The notes beneath the pieces are model-generated. The model did no database searches, was not told the DNA's origin, and saw only the letters and a program-made list of their open reading frames with translations. A stretch of 64,000 bases of DNA from Nocardioides albus (lineage in GTDB: Bacteria; Actinomycetota; Actinomycetes; Propionibacteriales; Nocardioidaceae): assembly GCF_014648255.1 (NCBI RefSeq), contig NZ_BMQT01000002.1, forward strand, positions 124,001 to 188,000, in the 5' to 3' direction. The translations under genes were made by a program, and so were the position numbers. This document shows positions 51,550-60,631 of the stretch, piece by piece. Position 1 is the stretch's first letter, and every line of letters starts with the position of its first letter.

Positions 51550-52299
51550 ATGGGTGACTACCTCGAGCTTCTGCCGGCCGTCGATGTGAAGGGCGGCCAG
51601 GCCGTTCAGCTCGTTCAGGGCGTGGACGGGTCGGAGAAGCGGTTCGGCGATCCCTTCGAGGCCGCGCTGAGGTGGCAGGAGACCGGCGCCGAGTGGATCC
51701 ATCTGGTCGACCTCGACGCCGCGTTCGGCCACGGCAACAACCGCGAGATCCTCGCCGGGATCGTCGGCAAGCTCGACATCAAGGTCGAGATGAGCGGCGG
51801 AATCCGCGACGACGAGTCGCTCGAGGCCGCGATGGCGACCGGTTGCCGGCGCGTCAACATCGGCACCGCCGCGCTGGAGAACCCGGAGTGGACCCGCCAG
51901 GCGATCGCGACCTACGGCGACCGGGTCGCGGTGGGCCTGGACGTACGCGGCCGAACCCTCGCCGCGCGCGGCTGGACCAAGGACGGCGGAGACCTCTACG
52001 AGACCCTCGCCCGCCTCGACTCCGAGGGCTGCGCGCGCTACGTCGTCACCGACGTCAACAAGGACGGCATGCTCCAGGGCCCCAACCTCGACCTGCTGCG
52101 TGCGGTCTGCGAGGCCACCGACCGTCCGGTCGTGGCGAGCGGGGGAGTGACCACCATCGACGACATCGAGGCGCTGATGGGCCTGGTGGAGATCGGCGTG
52201 GAGGGTGCGATCGCCGGCACGGCGCTCTACACCGGGTCTCTCGACCTCGCCGACGCGCTCGACCTCACCCTCGGCCGGCCGCGCGGAGACCAGTCATGA
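51550..52299 (+). CDS. priA: Bifunctional HisA/TrpF isomerase PriA
   Basis: PriA isomerises both ProFAR (histidine) and phosphoribosylanthranilate (tryptophan) in most actinobacteria, replacing HisA and TrpF. The 249-residue barrel has catalytic Asp12 ('LPAVDV') and Asp168 ('VVTDVNKDG'), and the Arg140/Trp142 pair of the PRA/ProFAR loop ('[10 protein letters not shown]'). One residue differs: the Arg of 'AVRLVQG', conserved in HisA and mycobacterial PriA, is Gln20 here ('AVQLVQG'). No separate trpF is seen among the trp genes in this window. ATG at 51550 is preceded by a -10-like TAGGAT (51537). It overlaps hisF by ATGA. Confidence 0.93.
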   Translation: MGDYLELLPAVDVKGGQAVQLVQGVDGSEKRFGDPFEAALRWQETGAEWIHLVDLDAAFGHGNNREILAGIVGKLDIKVEMSGGIRDDESLEAAMATGCRRVNIGTAALENPEWTRQAIATYGDRVAVGLDVRGRTLAARGWTKDGGDLYETLARLDSEGCARYVVTDVNKDGMLQGPNLDLLRAVCEATDRPVVASGGVTTIDDIEALMGLVEIGVEGAIAGTALYTGSLDLADALDLTLGRPRGDQS

Positions 52300-53057
52300 G
52301 TTTGGCAGTACGCGTCATCCCTTGCCTCGACGTCGACGCCGGTCGTGTCGTCAAGGGGATCAACTTCAAGGAGCTGCGCGACGCCGGCGACCCGGTGGAG
52401 CTGGCCGAGACGTACGACAAGGAAGGCGCCGACGAGCTCACCTTCCTCGACATCTCCGCCTCCCACGAGGGCCGCGCGACGACGCTCGAGATCGTCACCC
52501 GCACCGCTGAGCAGGTCTTCATCCCGCTCACCGTCGGCGGCGGCATCCGCAGCGTCGACGACGTGGACCGGATGCTCCGTGCCGGTGCGGACAAGATCGC
52601 GGTCAACACCGCGGCCATCGACCGCCCCGAGCTGATCGCCGAGATCGCCGACCGGTTCGGCAACCAGGTGCTGGTGCTCTCCGTCGACGCCCGGCGGGCG
52701 CCGGCCACCGACTCCGGTTTCGAGGTGACCACCCACGGCGGCCGCAAGTCGGCCGGGATCGACGCGATCGAGTGGGCCGCGAAGGCCGTCGAGCTCGGGG
52801 CCGGCGAGATCCTGCTCAACGCGATGGACGCCGACGGCACCGAGGACGGCTTCGACATCGACCTGATCAAGGCCGTACGCAGCGAGGTGACCGTCCCGGT
52901 CATCGCCTCCGGAGGAGCGGGGAAGGCCGAGCACTTTCCGCCCGCCGTCGACGCCGGCGCGGACGCCGTCCTTGCAGCCACCATCTTCCACTTCGGCAAG
53001 GTGCGCATCGGCGAGGTCAAGCAGGCGCTCTCCGGCGCTGGCGCGCCTGTTCGCTGA
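52296..53057 (+). CDS. hisF: Imidazole glycerol phosphate synthase, cyclase subunit
   Basis: HisF takes ammonia from HisH and forms imidazole glycerol phosphate and AICAR. The 253-residue barrel has '[18 protein letters not shown]' with catalytic Asp11, '[13 protein letters not shown]', 'KIAVNTAAI', and the second catalytic Asp in '[15 protein letters not shown]'. The end '[13 protein letters not shown]' binds phosphate. ATG at 52296 overlaps priA by four bases. A hairpin between hisF and the convergent beta-propeller gene ends the transcript. hisG and hisE are not in the window. Confidence 0.96.
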   Translation: MSLAVRVIPCLDVDAGRVVKGINFKELRDAGDPVELAETYDKEGADELTFLDISASHEGRATTLEIVTRTAEQVFIPLTVGGGIRSVDDVDRMLRAGADKIAVNTAAIDRPELIAEIADRFGNQVLVLSVDARRAPATDSGFEVTTHGGRKSAGIDAIEWAAKAVELGAGEILLNAMDADGTEDGFDIDLIKAVRSEVTVPVIASGGAGKAEHFPPAVDAGADAVLAATIFHFGKVRIGEVKQALSGAGAPVR

Positions 53058-53070
53058 CGGATCGCCCGCG

Positions 53071-53097
53071 GCAGATCCCGCCATGGCGGGAATCTGC
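53071..53097. terminator. Bidirectional hairpin between hisF and the propeller gene
   Basis: GCAGATCCCGCC (53071-53082) pairs with GGCGGGAATCTGC (53085-53097) with one bulged base and a two-base turn. It lies between two convergent stop codons. Confidence 0.8.
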
Positions 53098-53114
53098 GCC
53101 CCCTCGCGCGGGCT

Positions 53115-54542
53115 CTATCCCAGCAGCGAGCTCGGGACCTGCCCGTGGCGTACGCGCTGGGGATGGTTGCCGACGTCCAGGTAGGCGAGCTCCTCGCCGG
53201 TGCGGAAGTCGATCACCGCGACCGCGTCGGCGTCCGACAACGACGCCCAGCAGGTGTTGCCGAGGCCCTCGGTGGTCCAGTAGGGCTTGCCGTAGTAATT
53301 GCCGGTGGTCGCCTCGTCCAGCGTCGTGAACTCGCCGGTCGTGCGGTCGACCATCGCGACATAGTCGTCCATCGTGCCCGCGGCGCACAGCGTCTTGCCC
53401 TTGGCGTCGATCGAGAGACCGTGGTGGGCGGAGTCATTGACATAGAGCTCGCGCGGCAGCTTGGTCCGCTTGGGCAGCGGGATGACCCGCGTGACGGCGC
53501 CGGTGCGGGGCTCCTCGACGGAGCCGGTGGAGTAGCCGACCTTCTCGTCGATGTCGGCCGCTTGGGTGTCGAACTCGACGATCCCGTGCAGGAACGACAT
53601 CTGGAAGTAGATGAACCGCTCGCCCGGCGCGACCGCCATGGGGCGTACGGCCGAGGAGATCGAGGCGTAGCCGGCCTCCTCCAGCTCCTTGCCCATCTCC
53701 CAGCGCTGGGAGACCTCGAAGGTGGACTCGTCGACGATCTCGAACCAGCGGTCGCCCTTGATCGCGTCGTGGATCGGGCCGATCTTGATCGGCGGGAGCA
53801 GGTCGGTCCCCGGGATGGTGCCGAGCCCGAGCTGGTCGAGGTTGAGCAGCGGCAGCGAGTCGAGGGAGATCTCCTTCTGGTCGCCGGGCAGGTAGACGCG
53901 GCCGATGGAGGCGTGGAAGATCCGCGAGCCGTCCTTCGAGTAGTTGTTCTCGTGGGGCGTCTCGCCCGACTCGAACGTACGCAGCCGCTCGCCCGTCCGC
54001 GGGTCACCCGCGCCGCCCATCCAGTACTCGTGCACCGAGCGCGAGGTCGAGTCGGAGACCAGCAGCTTGGTGCCGTCGGGGGAGAGGCCCATGTGGTCGG
54101 TGCGGTGGCCGTCCATCTGCTGCTCGACCACGACGGAGTCGGGTGAGCCCGCGAGCGCCTTCTCGATGTCGATCCAGACCACGTCGGCGAGGCTGGGCCG
54201 GGAGACCGCCAGCAGCTTGCCGTCCCGCGTGGTGAACATGTCGTCCACGAGCTGGTCGTTGCCTTCACCGGGGCCGTAGCGGACCAGGTAGTACATCGCC
54301 AGCCGCTCGGGGTCCTGGTGGATCTCGGCGATCTCCTCGTCCTTGTCCGGGACCAGATCGATGCCCTTGCGCACCACCTCGAGGGTGCGAGCATCGACGA
54401 TCGAGGCCGTCCCGTCCCAGTTGTTGCCCACGATCATCACGTCGCGCAGCGTCGTCGGCGCGGTCGCGCTCAGGGCGGGGACGGCTGCGGTGAGCGAGAA
54501 GACGAAGAGCATGGCGACGGTGACTGCTGCCGCACGACGCAT
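53115..54542 (-). CDS. Secreted beta-propeller (YVTN-type) protein
   Basis: The 475-residue protein has a signal peptide (MRRAAAVTVAMLFVFSLTAAVPALSA, cleaved probably after about residue 26; quoted start 'MRRAAAVTVAMLF'). The rest forms repeated segments with patterns such as 'SIVDARTLEVVRKG', 'LSPDGTKLLVSDS' and 'IDAKGKTLCAAGTMDDYVAMVD', typical of seven-bladed YVTN/YncE-type propellers. No catalytic motif is evident; such proteins often bind or present partners outside the cell. AGGAGG six bases before ATG 54542 fixes the start in preference to an ATG 27 nt earlier. Confidence 0.8.
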   Translation of the reverse strand: MRRAAAVTVAMLFVFSLTAAVPALSATAPTTLRDVMIVGNNWDGTASIVDARTLEVVRKGIDLVPDKDEEIAEIHQDPERLAMYYLVRYGPGEGNDQLVDDMFTTRDGKLLAVSRPSLADVVWIDIEKALAGSPDSVVVEQQMDGHRTDHMGLSPDGTKLLVSDSTSRSVHEYWMGGAGDPRTGERLRTFESGETPHENNYSKDGSRIFHASIGRVYLPGDQKEISLDSLPLLNLDQLGLGTIPGTDLLPPIKIGPIHDAIKGDRWFEIVDESTFEVSQRWEMGKELEEAGYASISSAVRPMAVAPGERFIYFQMSFLHGIVEFDTQAADIDEKVGYSTGSVEEPRTGAVTRVIPLPKRTKLPRELYVNDSAHHGLSIDAKGKTLCAAGTMDDYVAMVDRTTGEFTTLDEATTGNYYGKPYWTTEGLGNTCWASLSDADAVAVIDFRTGEELAYLDVGNHPQRVRHGQVPSSLLG

Positions 54543-54653
54543 CGTGGACCTCCTGGGGGACTCGGTCATCTCGACTACAACCCCGCGAGTCGTACGGAGG
54601 TTACGGGCGCCACGCCCGCAGCGGCCCGCTGAGCGGAACGCCGACTACCACGC

Positions 54654-55277
54654 TCAGAAGCCGAGGCTGGCGTTCTCCAGCTGAGTGATCTTCTCCGCGG
54701 GCCCGTCGAAGGACAGCCCGCGCACCTGGTGCCGTCCGAAGCAGAAGAGCATGAGCTCGCTGGCCGGCCCCGTGACGGTCACCGGCTCGTCGCCGCCGCG
54801 GAGAGTGGCGGTGTCGGTGCCGTTGCTGACCACCACCGGTGTGCCCGCGGACCGGACCAGGCCCTTGCCGAGCAGCTTCAAGGTGCGCCAGAGGTCACGC
54901 TCGGCGGCGGCGGGCAGCGTACGTGGCGCCCAGCCGCTCTGGGCGCGCCGGAGATCCTCGTGGTGGACGAAGAGCTCCACCGTGTTGATCATCCTGTCGA
55001 TCGGCGCGATCGAGTAGAGCGTGCCCTTCGGATCGCGGAGACGAACGGCGAGATCCTCGAGCGGCTGGGCGGCGTACGCAGCCTCGGACTTCCTCAGCAG
55101 GGGCGCGAGCGGCGGCAGGAAGATGCCCGCCGCGGCCCACGGGCGTCGCTCCCGCACCAGCAGGTGCACGAGCAGGTCCTTGACGTCCCAACCCTCGCAG
55201 AGCGTCGGGGCCGCTGGCCCGAGCGAGACGGCGGTGTCACACAGGGCGAGGCGCTCGGAGCGCGCGAAGGAAGCCAC
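54654..55277 (-). CDS. TIGR03085-type metal-binding protein (DinB-like fold)
   Basis: The 207-residue protein starts 'MASFARSERLALCDTAVSLGP' and contains 'PTLCEGWDVKDLLVHLLVRE', where the His is a metal ligand as in mycothiol-dependent maleylpyruvate isomerases, and 'NTVELFVHHEDLRRAQSGW' with two more likely ligands. This is the TIGR03085 group of actinobacterial proteins, of unknown reaction; mycothiol-linked chemistry is a reasonable inference from the fold. GTG at 55277 is the start, without a strong ribosome binding site. It is divergent from the ABC exporter genes. Confidence 0.8.
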   Translation of the reverse strand: MASFARSERLALCDTAVSLGPAAPTLCEGWDVKDLLVHLLVRERRPWAAAGIFLPPLAPLLRKSEAAYAAQPLEDLAVRLRDPKGTLYSIAPIDRMINTVELFVHHEDLRRAQSGWAPRTLPAAAERDLWRTLKLLGKGLVRSAGTPVVVSNGTDTATLRGGDEPVTVTGPASELMLFCFGRHQVRGLSFDGPAEKITQLENASLGF

Positions 55278-55362
55278 GCTCGCACCCTATCCAGCCATCC
55301 GGCGATGGGCGGTCTTAAAAGATTCGTCGCATTCGCGGTGCTGTCCTAGGCTTTACCTCGAG

Positions 55363-57147
55363 ATGAGTGACGAGGATCCAACACCCCAGCGGGCCACCAC
55401 GACCGACGGGTTCAAGGTCCTCGGAGTCGCCATCCGACGCGAGTGGGCGGTCTTCACGCTCTCGACCCTCGGATCCGCGCTCTTCGGCGCGCTGACCGTC
55501 GCCGATGCCTGGGTGCTGGGCTGGTCCACCGACCACGTGCTGGTGCCCGCGCTTCGTGACGGCGAGATCGCCGCCGGCTGGCTGTGGGCCGTGGTCGGGC
55601 TCTTCGTGGGCGTCGCGATCCTGCGTGCGGTCGGGGTGGTGGCGCGCCGGCTGGGCGCCGGCGTGATGCAGTACCGCATGCAGGCGCACTCGCGCCGCGC
55701 GGTCACTCGGCAGTACCTGGCGCTCCCGCTCGCCTGGCACCACCGGCACCCGACGGGTCAGCTGCTCTCCAACGCCAACTCCGACGTCGAGGCGTCCTGG
55801 GCGCCGATCGCGCCGCTGCCGATGGCGGTCGGCACCCTCGCGATGATGGTGATCGCGATCGGGCAGATGTTCTGGACCGACGTCGTGCTGGCGTCGGTCG
55901 CGATCCTCGTCTTCCCATTGGTCGTGGTCGCCAACCTGGTCTTCCAGCGCTTCTCCTCCCCGTTGATGACCCGCGCCCAGCAGCTGCGCGCGGAGCTCTC
56001 CGGGATCGCCCACGAGTCCTTCGACGGCGCGCTCGTCGTCAAGACGCTGGGTCGCGAGGCGGAGGAGACCACCCGCTTCCAGGACAAGGCCCAAGAGCTG
56101 CGCGACGTCAACATCCGCGCCGGCCGGATCCGCGCCGCGTTCGACCCGATCCTGGCCGCACTGCCCAACGTCGGGGTCCTCGCCGTCCTGGCAGTCGGTG
56201 TCGGCCGAGTCTCCAGCGGCGCCGCCGCGCCCGGCGACGTCGTCCAGATCGGCTTCCTGCTCACCATCGTCGCCTTCCCGATCCGCTCCTTCGGCTGGCT
56301 GCTGGGGGAGTTCCCGCGCAGCGTGGTCGGCTACCGGCGGGTGCAGCAGGTGCTGGACGCAACCGGACGCCTGGCCTACGGCACGGCGAAGACCCACCGT
56401 GATTCGAGCGGCGCGCGCGTCCGGGTCGACGGCGTCTCCTATGCGTACGCCGATGGTCCGACGCTCCTCGACGGGGTCGACTTCGACGTCGAGCCCGGGC
56501 GCACGGTGGCGATCGTCGGCGAGACGGCCTCCGGCAAGAGCACCCTGACGATGCTGCTGGCCCGGCTGGTCGACCCGGAAGCGGGCCGGATCATCCTGGA
56601 CGGCACGGACCTGCGCGACCTGCAGGCGGGGGAGTGGGCCAAGGTGGCGGCCCTGGTGCCGCAGACAGCCTTCGTCTTCGACGACTCCGTTCGCGGCAAC
56701 GTCACTCTCGGGGCCGACGTCACCGACGACGAGGTCTGGTCCGCGCTCAAGGCGGCCCAGGCCGACGGTTTCGTCACGGCACTCCCGAAGGGGCTCGACA
56801 CCACTCTCGGCGAGCGGGGTGCGAGCCTCTCCGGTGGCCAACGTCAGCGCCTGGCGCTGGCCCGAGCCCTGGTACGCCGCCCGCGGCTGCTGATCCTCGA
56901 CGACGCGACCTCGGCGGTCGACCCCGAGGTCGAGCAGCGCATCCTCGCCGCGCTGCGGAGCGGGGCCGGTGACACCAGTCTCGTCGTGGTCGCCTACCGC
57001 AAGGCCACGATCGCGCTCGCCGACGAGGTCGTCCATCTCGAGGGCGGCCGCGTCCGCGACCGCGGCACCCACGCCGAGCTGCTCGCGCGCGACGAGTCCT
57101 ACGCGCGCCTGGTCAACGCCTACGAGACCCCGGAGGTGGCCCAGTGA
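55363..57147 (+). CDS. ABC exporter subunit A (degenerate ATP site)
   Basis: This 594-residue protein has six membrane helices and one ATP-binding domain. Walker A is 'GETASGKST' (386-394), the signature is 'LSGGQRQR' (from 489), but Walker B reads 'LLILDDATSAVD' with Asp514 where the catalytic Glu should be, and the H-loop is Tyr545 ('VVAYRKATI') rather than His. Subunit B has the complementary pattern, so the pair is a heterodimeric exporter with one degenerate site, as in TM287/288-type transporters. The substrate is unknown. ATG at 55363 follows a -10-like TAGGCT. Its stop overlaps subunit B in GTGA. Confidence 0.9.
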   Translation: MSDEDPTPQRATTTDGFKVLGVAIRREWAVFTLSTLGSALFGALTVADAWVLGWSTDHVLVPALRDGEIAAGWLWAVVGLFVGVAILRAVGVVARRLGAGVMQYRMQAHSRRAVTRQYLALPLAWHHRHPTGQLLSNANSDVEASWAPIAPLPMAVGTLAMMVIAIGQMFWTDVVLASVAILVFPLVVVANLVFQRFSSPLMTRAQQLRAELSGIAHESFDGALVVKTLGREAEETTRFQDKAQELRDVNIRAGRIRAAFDPILAALPNVGVLAVLAVGVGRVSSGAAAPGDVVQIGFLLTIVAFPIRSFGWLLGEFPRSVVGYRRVQQVLDATGRLAYGTAKTHRDSSGARVRVDGVSYAYADGPTLLDGVDFDVEPGRTVAIVGETASGKSTLTMLLARLVDPEAGRIILDGTDLRDLQAGEWAKVAALVPQTAFVFDDSVRGNVTLGADVTDDEVWSALKAAQADGFVTALPKGLDTTLGERGASLSGGQRQRLALARALVRRPRLLILDDATSAVDPEVEQRILAALRSGAGDTSLVVVAYRKATIALADEVVHLEGGRVRDRGTHAELLARDESYARLVNAYETPEVAQ

Positions 57148-58961
57148 CGACAACTCTCGAGCCCGAGACCCGGGTCGGCACAGGCGAGGACCTCGGCGCC
57201 ATCGAGACCATCCGCCGAGGCATCAAGCACTCACCGGAGCTGGTCGAGGGCATCCGCGGCACCATGGTGCTGGCCGTGCTCGCGAGCGTCGGCCAGGTCG
57301 TCGTGCCCGTCGTGGTCCAGCAGACCCTCGACAACGGACTGAGCGGCCCGGACGGTCCTGACCTCGGCTACGTCCTGCGCGCCGGCCTCATCGCGGTGGT
57401 CGCCATCGCCGTCACGGGTTGGGCGTCGTTCATGATGACCAGCCGGCTCTTCACCGCCGCCGAGCGGGGTCTGGCGACGCTGCGTACGAAGGCCTTCCGG
57501 CATGTCCACGACCTGCCGATGCTGACCCAGTCGACCGAGCACCGCGGGGCCCTGGTCTCGCGGGTGACCAGCGACGTCGACCAGGTCAGCCAGTTCATCG
57601 TCTTCGGCGGTCTGCTCTTCATCGTCAGCATCGGGCAGATGCTGATCGCCACCGTCGTGATGGTGGTCTACTCCTGGCAGCTCGCGATCCTGGTGTGGCT
57701 CTGCTTCGGCCCGCTCTTCCTGAGCCTGCGCTTCTTCCAGCGCAAGCTGTCCGCGGCCTACACGCTGTCGCGTCGGCAGGTCGCCAAGATGCTCTCCGCG
57801 GTCTCCGAGCCGGTCGTCGGCGCTGCCGTGGTGAAGGCCTACGCCGTCGAGGACCGCACCCAGGAGCGGATCGACCGCGAGATCGACGCCACCAGCGCCG
57901 CCCAGATCAAGGCACAGGCCTACACCTCGATCTTCTTCAGCCTCGGTGGCCTCTCCGGCGGGCTCGCCAACGCCGGCGTGATCGTCGGCGGTGTGCTGCT
58001 GGCGCTCGCCTATCAGGGCAGCGGCGGTGAGCTCAGCGTCGGCGAGATCCTGGCGTTCGCGTTCCTGGTGACGCTCTTCGTGGGGCCTGTGCAGATGGGC
58101 ACCCAGATCCTCACCGACGCCCAGAACGCGATCGCCTCCTGGCGGCGCACGATCGGGATCCTGGAGACGCCCGCAGACCTCGTCGACCCGGGCCCGGGCG
58201 GCGTCGTCCTGCCCCGCGGCCCGCTCTCGATCGAGTTCGAAGCCGTCACCTTCTCCTACCCCGGCGGCCGCCCCGTCCTGCACGACATCTCCTTCGGGAT
58301 CGAGCCCGGACGTAGGGTCGCCGTGGTCGGCGAGACCGGCTCGGGGAAGTCGACGATCGCCAAGCTGCTCACCCGGGTCATGGACGTCACGCACGGGCAG
58401 GTCCGGCTCGACGGCGTCGACGTACGCGAGATCGGCAACGCCTCGCTGCGCACCAGCGTCGTGCTCGTCCCGCAGGAGGGCTTCCTCTTCGACTCCACGC
58501 TCGCCGACAACGTCCGTTATGGGCGGCTGGACGCCACCGATGACGAGATCGTGGAGGCGGCCCGGGTGCTCGGCCTGGGCGACTGGCTGGCCGGCCTCCC
58601 GGCCGGCGTCCGCACCAACGTCGGTCAGCGCGGCGAGTCGCTCTCGGCCGGCGAGCGGCAGCTCGTGGCACTCCTGCGCGCCCAGCTCGCCGATCCCGAT
58701 CTGCTCGTCCTCGACGAGGCCACCTCGGCCGTCGATCCGCGCCTGGAGATGCGGATCAACCGCGCCCTGGAACGGCTGATGAGCGGTCGCACATCGGTGA
58801 CGATCGCCCACCGTCTCTCCACCGCCGAGGCTGCCGACGAGGTGCTCGTCATCGACGCCGGCCAGCTCGTCCAGCGTGGCCCGCACGCCGACCTGGTGGC
58901 GCAGCCAGGCTCGACGTACGCACGCCTGCACGCCTCCTGGATCGCCCAGCAAGGCGCCTGA
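57144..58961 (+). CDS. ABC exporter subunit B (canonical ATP site)
   Basis: The 605-residue protein has six membrane helices and an ATP-binding domain with Walker A 'GETGSGKST' (396-404), Walker B 'LLVLDEATSAVD' with the catalytic Glu, and a normal H-loop 'TIAHRLST'. Its signature is 'LSAGERQLVALLRAQL', changed from LSGGQ, which matches the degenerate site formed with subunit A. It thus carries the residues that subunit A lacks. GTG at 57144 overlaps the subunit A stop, so the two are made together. The substrate is not known. A 21-nt repeat array follows before hisI. Confidence 0.9.
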   Translation: MTTTLEPETRVGTGEDLGAIETIRRGIKHSPELVEGIRGTMVLAVLASVGQVVVPVVVQQTLDNGLSGPDGPDLGYVLRAGLIAVVAIAVTGWASFMMTSRLFTAAERGLATLRTKAFRHVHDLPMLTQSTEHRGALVSRVTSDVDQVSQFIVFGGLLFIVSIGQMLIATVVMVVYSWQLAILVWLCFGPLFLSLRFFQRKLSAAYTLSRRQVAKMLSAVSEPVVGAAVVKAYAVEDRTQERIDREIDATSAAQIKAQAYTSIFFSLGGLSGGLANAGVIVGGVLLALAYQGSGGELSVGEILAFAFLVTLFVGPVQMGTQILTDAQNAIASWRRTIGILETPADLVDPGPGGVVLPRGPLSIEFEAVTFSYPGGRPVLHDISFGIEPGRRVAVVGETGSGKSTIAKLLTRVMDVTHGQVRLDGVDVREIGNASLRTSVVLVPQEGFLFDSTLADNVRYGRLDATDDEIVEAARVLGLGDWLAGLPAGVRTNVGQRGESLSAGERQLVALLRAQLADPDLLVLDEATSAVDPRLEMRINRALERLMSGRTSVTIAHRLSTAEAADEVLVIDAGQLVQRGPHADLVAQPGSTYARLHASWIAQQGA

Positions 58962-58978
58962 CCCCCGCCCGCCCGGGC

Positions 58979-59101
58979 GCCGAGCCGTCAGTTCCTGACG
59001 CCGAGAGGTCAGTTTCTGAGCGCGAGAGGTCAGTTTCTGGCATCGAGACTCGCGCCATGCTCAGAAATCGACCCTTCGACGTCAGAAACTGACGCTTCGG
59101 G
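58979..59101. repeat. 21-nt inverted repeat array, copy 3
   Basis: Four forward units start at 58979, 59000, 59021 and 59042 (GCCGAG, GCCGAG, CGCGAG, ATCGAG), exactly 21 nt apart, several followed by GTCAGTTCCTGAC or GTCAGTTTCTG. Two opposite units end at 59080 and 59101, also 21 nt apart. The units closely resemble those at 23752-23944. The array lies between the ABC exporter and hisI, which are on the same strand. Confidence 0.9.
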
Positions 59102-59143
59102 GTCGGATGTGTCAGCGCTGTTGCCCGGCGGGATACTGGAGCC

Positions 59144-59512
59144 GTGACTAGATCCACGAGCGAGGGGCTGGACCCCGCCATCGCCGACCGCCTCAAGCGC
59201 GACCCCGACGGGCTGGTGCCCGCGGTGGTGCAGCAGCATGACACGGGCGAGGTGCTGATGCTCGGCTACATGGACGACGAGGCGCTGGCGCGCACGCTCG
59301 CGACCGGCCGGGCGACGTACTGGTCCCGCAGCCGGCAGGAGTACTGGGTCAAGGGGGAGACCTCCGGTCACCACCAGTACGTCAAGGAGGTGCGCCTGGA
59401 CTGCGACGGCGACACGATCCTGCTCAAGGTCGACCAGGTCGGCCCTGCCTGCCACACCGGCGACCACACCTGTTTCGACGCCGGGCTGCTCTCGCAGGGT
59501 GCGGCTTCGTGA
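59144..59512 (+). CDS. hisI: Phosphoribosyl-AMP cyclohydrolase
   Basis: HisI opens the adenine ring of phosphoribosyl-AMP in histidine synthesis. The 122-residue protein is the monofunctional type, with '[15 protein letters not shown]', '[20 protein letters not shown]' and '[25 protein letters not shown]' segments; the Cys and Asp residues bind zinc and magnesium. The HisE pyrophosphatase domain is absent, as in other actinobacteria. GTG at 59144 follows the repeat array. Its stop overlaps the next gene by GTGA. In many actinobacteria trpE follows at once; it does not here. Confidence 0.95.
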   Translation: MTRSTSEGLDPAIADRLKRDPDGLVPAVVQQHDTGEVLMLGYMDDEALARTLATGRATYWSRSRQEYWVKGETSGHHQYVKEVRLDCDGDTILLKVDQVGPACHTGDHTCFDAGLLSQGAAS

Positions 59513-60057
59513 GGTCTTTCGGGCCGACCCTCACTGCCGGACTCGCGGGTGCGGCGCTGGCCGCCTGGGCCGGCTCCAACGAGTGGGTCAAGGTGACCGC
59601 GCCGGCCCAGATGCCGGCCGACCTCAACGACTCCCCGGCCACCACCGGCTTGGCCCTGGTCGCGCTCGCTGCCTGGGGTGTGGTTCTGGTCACCCGAGGT
59701 CTCGTACGCCGCCTGGTGGCCGGCCTCGCGGGTCTAGCCGGCGTCGGTGTGATAGTCACGTTCTTCGGCCATCCCGGCATCGACGCGCTCGGCCGGGCGA
59801 TCGACTCCGAGGTCGTGTGGGGCGAGACCGAGCACGCGACCACTCTGTGGCCCTATCTGGCACTCCTCGGCGCGCTCTTGACCGTAGCCGCGGCCGTCGC
59901 GGCTCTACGCCTGGCGCCGTCGTGGCCCGAGATGGGACGGAAGTACGACGCCCCAGCCGCTGCTGAGCCCGAGCAGAAGCCGCTGGAGGAACAGTCCACG
60001 ATCGATGTCTGGAAGACCCTGGACGAGGGTCGGGACCCGACATCGGACGAAGACTGA
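59509..60057 (+). CDS. Trp biosynthesis-associated membrane protein
   Basis: The 182-residue protein belongs to the actinobacterial family of membrane proteins found beside trp genes. It has four membrane helices (about 6-24, 46-63, 68-86 and 110-130) and a cytoplasmic tail. Function is not established, though the location implies a part in tryptophan synthesis or uptake. Its last 24 codons ('[20 protein letters not shown]') are repeated 533 nt downstream as an isolated fragment. GTG at 59509 overlaps hisI, so it is probably translated with it. Confidence 0.85.
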   Translation: MRSFGPTLTAGLAGAALAAWAGSNEWVKVTAPAQMPADLNDSPATTGLALVALAAWGVVLVTRGLVRRLVAGLAGLAGVGVIVTFFGHPGIDALGRAIDSEVVWGETEHATTLWPYLALLGALLTVAAAVAALRLAPSWPEMGRKYDAPAAAEPEQKPLEEQSTIDVWKTLDEGRDPTSDED

Positions 60058-60061
60058 AGAC

Positions 60062-60082
60062 ACGGCGACACCGCGCCGTTTC
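60062..60082. terminator. Short hairpin between convergent genes
   Basis: ACGGCG pairs with CGCCGT around a six-base loop, followed by TTT, between the Trp membrane protein gene and the convergent DUF4190 gene. Confidence 0.55.
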
Positions 60083-60088
60083 GCGGGC

Positions 60089-60424
60089 TCAGTTGATCCG
60101 CTCTCCGTTGAAGGTCATCGGAATCACTCCGACGACGACCAGCAGCCAGTAGATGATGCCGATCACCATCGCGACAATGCCGAGGACGAGACCGGCGGTC
60201 GCCATCCCGGCGCCGCCCTTGGCCCCGCCTGAAGCGGCAATGTCCTTACGGGCGATGATCGCGAAGACGATGGCAAGGATGCTGAAGACGAACCCGGTGC
60301 AACAGATGAACCCGAAGATGCCGAGGATCAGTGATGCGATAGCCATCCCCGACGTGCCGCCAGCCTGCGCGTAGCCGGGTGCTGCACCGTATTGCGGCGG
60401 GGGTGGCGGTGTTCCGTAGCTCAT
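60089..60424 (-). CDS. DUF4190 membrane protein, copy A
   Basis: The 111-residue protein starts MSYGTPPPPPQYGAAPG, has a proline/glycine-rich cytoplasmic tail of about 25 residues and two membrane helices (about 28-52 and 72-98). The DUF4190 family has unknown function. It is a paralogue of the protein encoded at 60908-61237: the first 13 residues are the same and about half of the rest is similar, as are the upstream bases. GGAGA five bases before ATG at 60424 fits. It lies between the Trp membrane gene and a duplicated fragment of it. Confidence 0.8.
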   Translation of the reverse strand: MSYGTPPPPPQYGAAPGYAQAGGTSGMAIASLILGIFGFICCTGFVFSILAIVFAIIARKDIAASGGAKGGAGMATAGLVLGIVAMVIGIIYWLLVVVGVIPMTFNGERIN

Positions 60425-60510
60425 GTCTGGTCTCCAAAGTCAGGCGGGCGTGAGCGGATGCGAGAAACCTAACGGTTCGGGAGAGCGAGCGACCGCGATT
60501 CGGGCGTGTC

Positions 60511-60588
60511 ATGCTGGCGGAGCAGTCCACGATCGACGTCTGGAAGTCGTTGGACGAGGGTCGGGACCCGACGACGGGGGATCAATGA
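60511..60588 (+). pseudogene. Duplicated 3' fragment of the Trp membrane protein gene
   Basis: The segment 60512-60588 repeats the end of the gene at 59509-60057 (59979-60057), with long identical runs such as CAGTCCACGATCGA and GACGAGGGTCGGGACCCGAC. It keeps the frame and a stop (TGA at 60586) and even has an ATG at 60511, giving 25 codons. No membrane domain is present, so it is a remnant rather than a gene. Confidence 0.85.
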
Positions 60589-60631
60589 ATACACTGCACC
60601 CAAGCAAAAGAACTCGTAGAGGAGTCATCGC

